Made by a program: the position numbers and the translations under genes
In this document: in pieces, positions 61,146-64,000 of the stretch
Layout: each line of letters opens with the position of its first letter
Position numbering within the stretch: position 1 is the stretch's first letter
Assembly (NCBI RefSeq): GCF_024171645.1
Contig: NZ_JALKAC010000006.1
Location: 1-64,000, forward strand
DNA from: Flavobacterium sp. HSC-32F16
Lineage (GTDB): Bacteria > Bacteroidota > Bacteroidia > Flavobacteriales > Flavobacteriaceae
Direction of reading: 5' to 3'
DNA length: 64,000 nt
The notes under the pieces: model-generated
The model's database searches: none
Seen by the model: only the letters and a program-made list of their open reading frames with translations
What the model was told of the DNA's origin: nothing

Positions 61146-62942
61146 TCACTCTTTCCTCTTTTTCGCGTACCAATCTTGCATAATATAAAATGCCTTTTTC
61201 TTTTCGCCGTCATTTGAGATTAAACCTTTACGATTGTAACCGTCCTGAATTCCTGGAAGCAATCGTTTTGGAGATCTGAAATCAACTAAAATCCAAGGAC
61301 TTATTCCGCTTAGATGTGGAATCTTTTCAATCATTTTTAAATTCTGAATGTATAAATATTCTTGATATTCTTCTGTCCATCTTTCGTTTTTTTCTCCATG
61401 AAAGCCCGCTTTGGCATCACCTCCAAATTCAGAAACAAAAACAGGTTTGTTGTATGGCGTAGTCCAGAATGTTTTTTCAGCATTTTCTAAGTTACCGCCG
61501 TACCAGCCTAAATATTGATTAAAAGCAATAATGTCAAGCGATTTACCAATTTCATCATCAATCTTTCCGTTATGCGTTAATAAAGCGGCACTGATTAATC
61601 TTGTATCGTCTAATGACTTTGTATGAGTTACCAAATTCGTGATAAAAGTATTTCTCGCATCAGAAACCGGAGTTTCATTTGCCATAGACCAGATTACAAT
61701 ACTGGCTCTGTTTTTATCTCTTGTAATAGCAGCCGTTAATTGATCCTGTGCATTTTGATAGGTATTTTTGTTAGTGAATTCAACTGTCCAGTAAACAGGA
61801 ATTTCTTCCCAAACCATTAATCCCATTTTATCCGCTTGCCTAACCATGTTTTCATTATGGGGATAATGTGCCAGACGAACATAATTACAGCCCAATTCTT
61901 TTGCCCAGTTTAATAAACGCAAAGCATCTTCTTCAGAATTAGCTCGTCCGCCTTTAGCATTTTCTTCGTGAATAGAAATTCCTCTTAGAAAGACTGGTTT
62001 TCCGTTTAATAATATTTTGTCACCTTGCGTTTCAATTGTTCTAAAACCAATTTTATCCTTTAAATTTTGTCCGTTAAAATCGATTTTCACCTCATATAAT
62101 TTCGGATTTTCAGGAGACCAATAAGAGATTTTTTTAGCTGGAATTTCAAAATTTAAAACCCCGTCAGCATTAATTTTTCCTTTGTAATTGATTTTTAATT
62201 CAGGAATAGAAATCGAAATCTGATTTTTTGAAGCATCTAAATTGTTAATTTTAATAAATCCAGAAATAACATTTGCATTTCCTTTTTTCAGCTGAATCGT
62301 ATAATCTTCCACAAAAGAAGATTCTTCTTCAATTAAAGTAACATCTCGAGTAATCCCGCCGTAATTCCACCAATCGGTATTCACAGTAGGAACATCTTCT
62401 TTGTGACGTGTATTATCCACTTTAATAACCAGATAATTTCCTGTTGGTTTTACAATTGAAGTAACTTCATAATTAAATGGCGTAAAACCGCCTTGGTGCG
62501 TTTCCAGTTTTTTTCCGTTTAAATAAACATCAGCTTTGTAATTAATGGCTCCCAAATACAAAAACAGACGTTTGTTAGCAGCTAAATTGTAATCGAAAGA
62601 TTTTTTAAACCAAACATTTCCTTCGTAATATTTCAGTTCCGTTACCTGTGAATTCCAGTCGCCCGGGATATTGATTGTCGGCGATTTATCAAAATCGTAT
62701 TCTACTAATTCTTGTTTGTTTACCGCATGATAGTTATTGAAGAATGCGCCTTTTGCCGGTTTTTCCTGTTTGTCATATTGATCAAGATGAAAGCTGTAAA
62801 AGCCTGTTTGATACGGATCAATAATGTAGTTCCAAACACCGTTTAATGAAGTCGTATTCCGGTTTGAAACGTTGGAAATTAAATCCTGAGATTGTCCAAT
62901 AAAGGATGAAATCAACAGAAAAAGGATAATTAGTTTTTTCAT
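61146..62942 (-). CDS. GH2 beta-glucuronidase/beta-galactosidase-type enzyme
   Basis: 598 residues, signal peptide ending FIGQSQ. GH2 order: jelly roll (about 60-215), immunoglobulin-like domain (about 215-305), TIM barrel with LRGISIHEEN and LAHYPHNENMVRQADKMGLMVWEE, acid/base in IVIWSMANETPVS and nucleophile in VFVSEFGGDAKAGFHG. The length of about 600 and the missing C-terminal large domain are like beta-glucuronidases. Transcribed with the lyase-like gene 9 bp upstream, so the pair acts on one polymer, perhaps one with uronic acid. Confidence 0.88.
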   Translation of the reverse strand: MKKLIILFLLISSFIGQSQDLISNVSNRNTTSLNGVWNYIIDPYQTGFYSFHLDQYDKQEKPAKGAFFNNYHAVNKQELVEYDFDKSPTINIPGDWNSQVTELKYYEGNVWFKKSFDYNLAANKRLFLYLGAINYKADVYLNGKKLETHQGGFTPFNYEVTSIVKPTGNYLVIKVDNTRHKEDVPTVNTDWWNYGGITRDVTLIEEESSFVEDYTIQLKKGNANVISGFIKINNLDASKNQISISIPELKINYKGKINADGVLNFEIPAKKISYWSPENPKLYEVKIDFNGQNLKDKIGFRTIETQGDKILLNGKPVFLRGISIHEENAKGGRANSEEDALRLLNWAKELGCNYVRLAHYPHNENMVRQADKMGLMVWEEIPVYWTVEFTNKNTYQNAQDQLTAAITRDKNRASIVIWSMANETPVSDARNTFITNLVTHTKSLDDTRLISAALLTHNGKIDDEIGKSLDIIAFNQYLGWYGGNLENAEKTFWTTPYNKPVFVSEFGGDAKAGFHGEKNERWTEEYQEYLYIQNLKMIEKIPHLSGISPWILVDFRSPKRLLPGIQDGYNRKGLISNDGEKKKAFYIMQDWYAKKRKE

Positions 62943-62951
62943 TTGTGAAAT

Positions 62952-64000
62952 TTATTTTTTAACCATTTTTATACCTTTCGAAAAGGTATTTTCTTTTTTG
63001 AATTTGATAATGTAAAGTCCCGATTTCAAAGAAGCTACATTTACACTTTCTGATAAGGTGTCGTTAAGGATAACTTGTTTTCCGCTGCTGTCGTAAATTC
63101 TCAACCCTGTATATTGATTTAAGATAACGTCTGACAGCTGCAATTTATCTCCAACAGGATTGGGAAATTGTATAAGTGCTTTGTCTGATACATTTTCTTT
63201 TGAAGATAAAGAAGTCAATTCTTCAATGCTGAAATCAGAAAAACGCATGGCTTCGTCTCTCATATTGGCAATATCAGCCAGACTTCGATAGATTCCCCAT
63301 TTTGGACGAATAAAAGAATTTGCCGCATACACGACACCCGAAGCCGATGTATAAGCAGGACGAATCGTTTGAATATTAGCATTGCTGTAATCCATTAAAA
63401 CAGTTCCGTCGCTTACTTTTTTTATAATTATTGAATAAGCTCCCTGTAATCCTATTTTTAAGGTCTCTACGGCTTCAACCCAAATTCCTTCAAATAAAGA
63501 CATGTTTAGATTTTGATATTTTATGGTTGAAGCTGCAGCATCTTTATCATAAATTAATTCCAGCCGCGTTCCTCCATTAGATAATTTTCTCAGAGTCAAA
63601 GTAAACAGCGGATCGTCATCGTCTCCGTCTACCGCTTTTACCTGATGAATGTGTGTAAAACTTGTAGTAGGTTTGAATCCTGCCGGTACTTTAAAACGCC
63701 ATTTGTATTGTATCGTTTCGCCAATAATTCCTTTTAAATTATCCGGAGAAGGCGAGTAAGATTTAATTTCAACACGCTGTCTGTCCGTTTTTCCCGCTAC
63801 AGGTTCATTATCAGGAGGTGTATTGCTCACATGCGAATAAAATTCAAAAACATATTTGTTTAGTTCAGCATCAAAAACCTCGGCAATATGACGTCCAAAA
63901 CTGGGATGAATAACATCTGGAGCTTCAATCGCTCCGTTTGTTGTTCCAGGAGCTAATACGTTCGTAATTAATTCGTAAGTCCCAATTCCGTCAGGACCAT
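62952..64000 (-). CDS. T9SS-sorted jelly-roll protein, lyase-like (partial, 5' end outside window)
   Basis: The frame is open to the window edge, so at least 349 residues are encoded and the true start lies beyond 64000. The visible part has HPSFGRHIAEVFDAELNKYV, DRQRVEIKSY, FTHIHQVKAVDGDDDD and PKWGIYRS. The R-x-E-x-K, Q/H-I-H and K-x-G-x-Y type motifs recall jelly-roll polysaccharide lyases (PL7-like folds), but no family is certain. Residues 205-292 of the part after GTG 63830 carry a T9SS type A sorting domain (FPNPVGDKLQL ... GLYIIKFKKENTFSKGIKMV), so it is exported to the cell surface. It leads an operon with the GH2 gene. Confidence 0.75.
   Translation of the reverse strand, partial: GPDGIGTYELITNVLAPGTTNGAIEAPDVIHPSFGRHIAEVFDAELNKYVFEFYSHVSNTPPDNEPVAGKTDRQRVEIKSYSPSPDNLKGIIGETIQYKWRFKVPAGFKPTTSFTHIHQVKAVDGDDDDPLFTLTLRKLSNGGTRLELIYDKDAAASTIKYQNLNMSLFEGIWVEAVETLKIGLQGAYSIIIKKVSDGTVLMDYSNANIQTIRPAYTSASGVVYAANSFIRPKWGIYRSLADIANMRDEAMRFSDFSIEELTSLSSKENVSDKALIQFPNPVGDKLQLSDVILNQYTGLRIYDSSGKQVILNDTLSESVNVASLKSGLYIIKFKKENTFSKGIKMVKK

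Overview
The window looks like a chromosomal segment of a Flavobacterium-type Bacteroidetes. It is AT-rich, carries SusC/SusD, PorP/SprF and T9SS-sorted proteins, has -7 promoter boxes of the TAnnTTTG type, and its intergenic gaps hold the short hairpin repeats common in that genus. It opens with the last bases of a 5S rRNA and its terminator, so an rRNA operon lies just upstream.

Layout. 582-2055: arsenic-type operon (ArsR, a DUF6428-like protein, LMW-phosphatase/arsenate-reductase-like protein). 2056-3091: gene-poor, possibly decayed. 3185-8465: PorP/SprF protein, OmpA/TPR/PD40 protein, the N-terminal part of a large secreted adhesin with no sorting domain, and an unknown small protein. 8529-36718: a large polysaccharide utilisation locus for rhamnogalacturonan I (pectin) containing GH105, GH106, SusC/SusD, SGNH/sialate-type esterase, a beta-propeller enzyme, rhamnose mutarotase, DUF4861, GH28, a double-domain CE12 esterase, GH2, a DUF4450 protein, a GH65-like (alpha/alpha)6 protein and a PL11 lyase. 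A histone H1-like gene sits inside it. 36977-39364: a TonB-dependent receptor. 39467-50234: GntR regulator, RhaT, aldolase/dehydrogenase fusion, rhamnose isomerase, rhamnulokinase and LutABC. 50552-52648: small membrane proteins, an XRE regulator, a YegP-like protein and an NlpE-like lipoprotein. 52779-59992: periplasmic molybdenum aldehyde oxidoreductase PaoABC-like with its XdhC, MocA and cysteine desulfurase maturation genes. 59993-60470: REP-like palindrome array. 60471-64000: DUF2911 protein, a second GH2 enzyme, and a T9SS-sorted jelly-roll protein cut by the window end.

How it works together (inference from families). Secreted and periplasmic lyases, esterases and glycosidases cut rhamnogalacturonan into rhamnose, galacturonate and galactose. 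RhaM and RhaT present and import L-rhamnose. The isomerase, kinase and aldolase-dehydrogenase convert it to dihydroxyacetone phosphate plus L-lactate, and LutABC oxidises lactate to pyruvate. So the window encodes a nearly complete polymer-to-pyruvate route for rhamnose.

The most interesting signal is a previously unlabelled shared promoter element: a tandem CAGGA motif with 10-bp period, found six times, upstream of GH106, SusC, the esterase operon, GH2, DUF4450 and rhaT. In four cases the second CAGG starts exactly 27 nt from the first base of a TAnnTTTG/A -7 box. It probably defines a pectin/rhamnose regulon; the GntR-type regulator beside rhaT is the only candidate regulator inside the pectin/rhamnose block.
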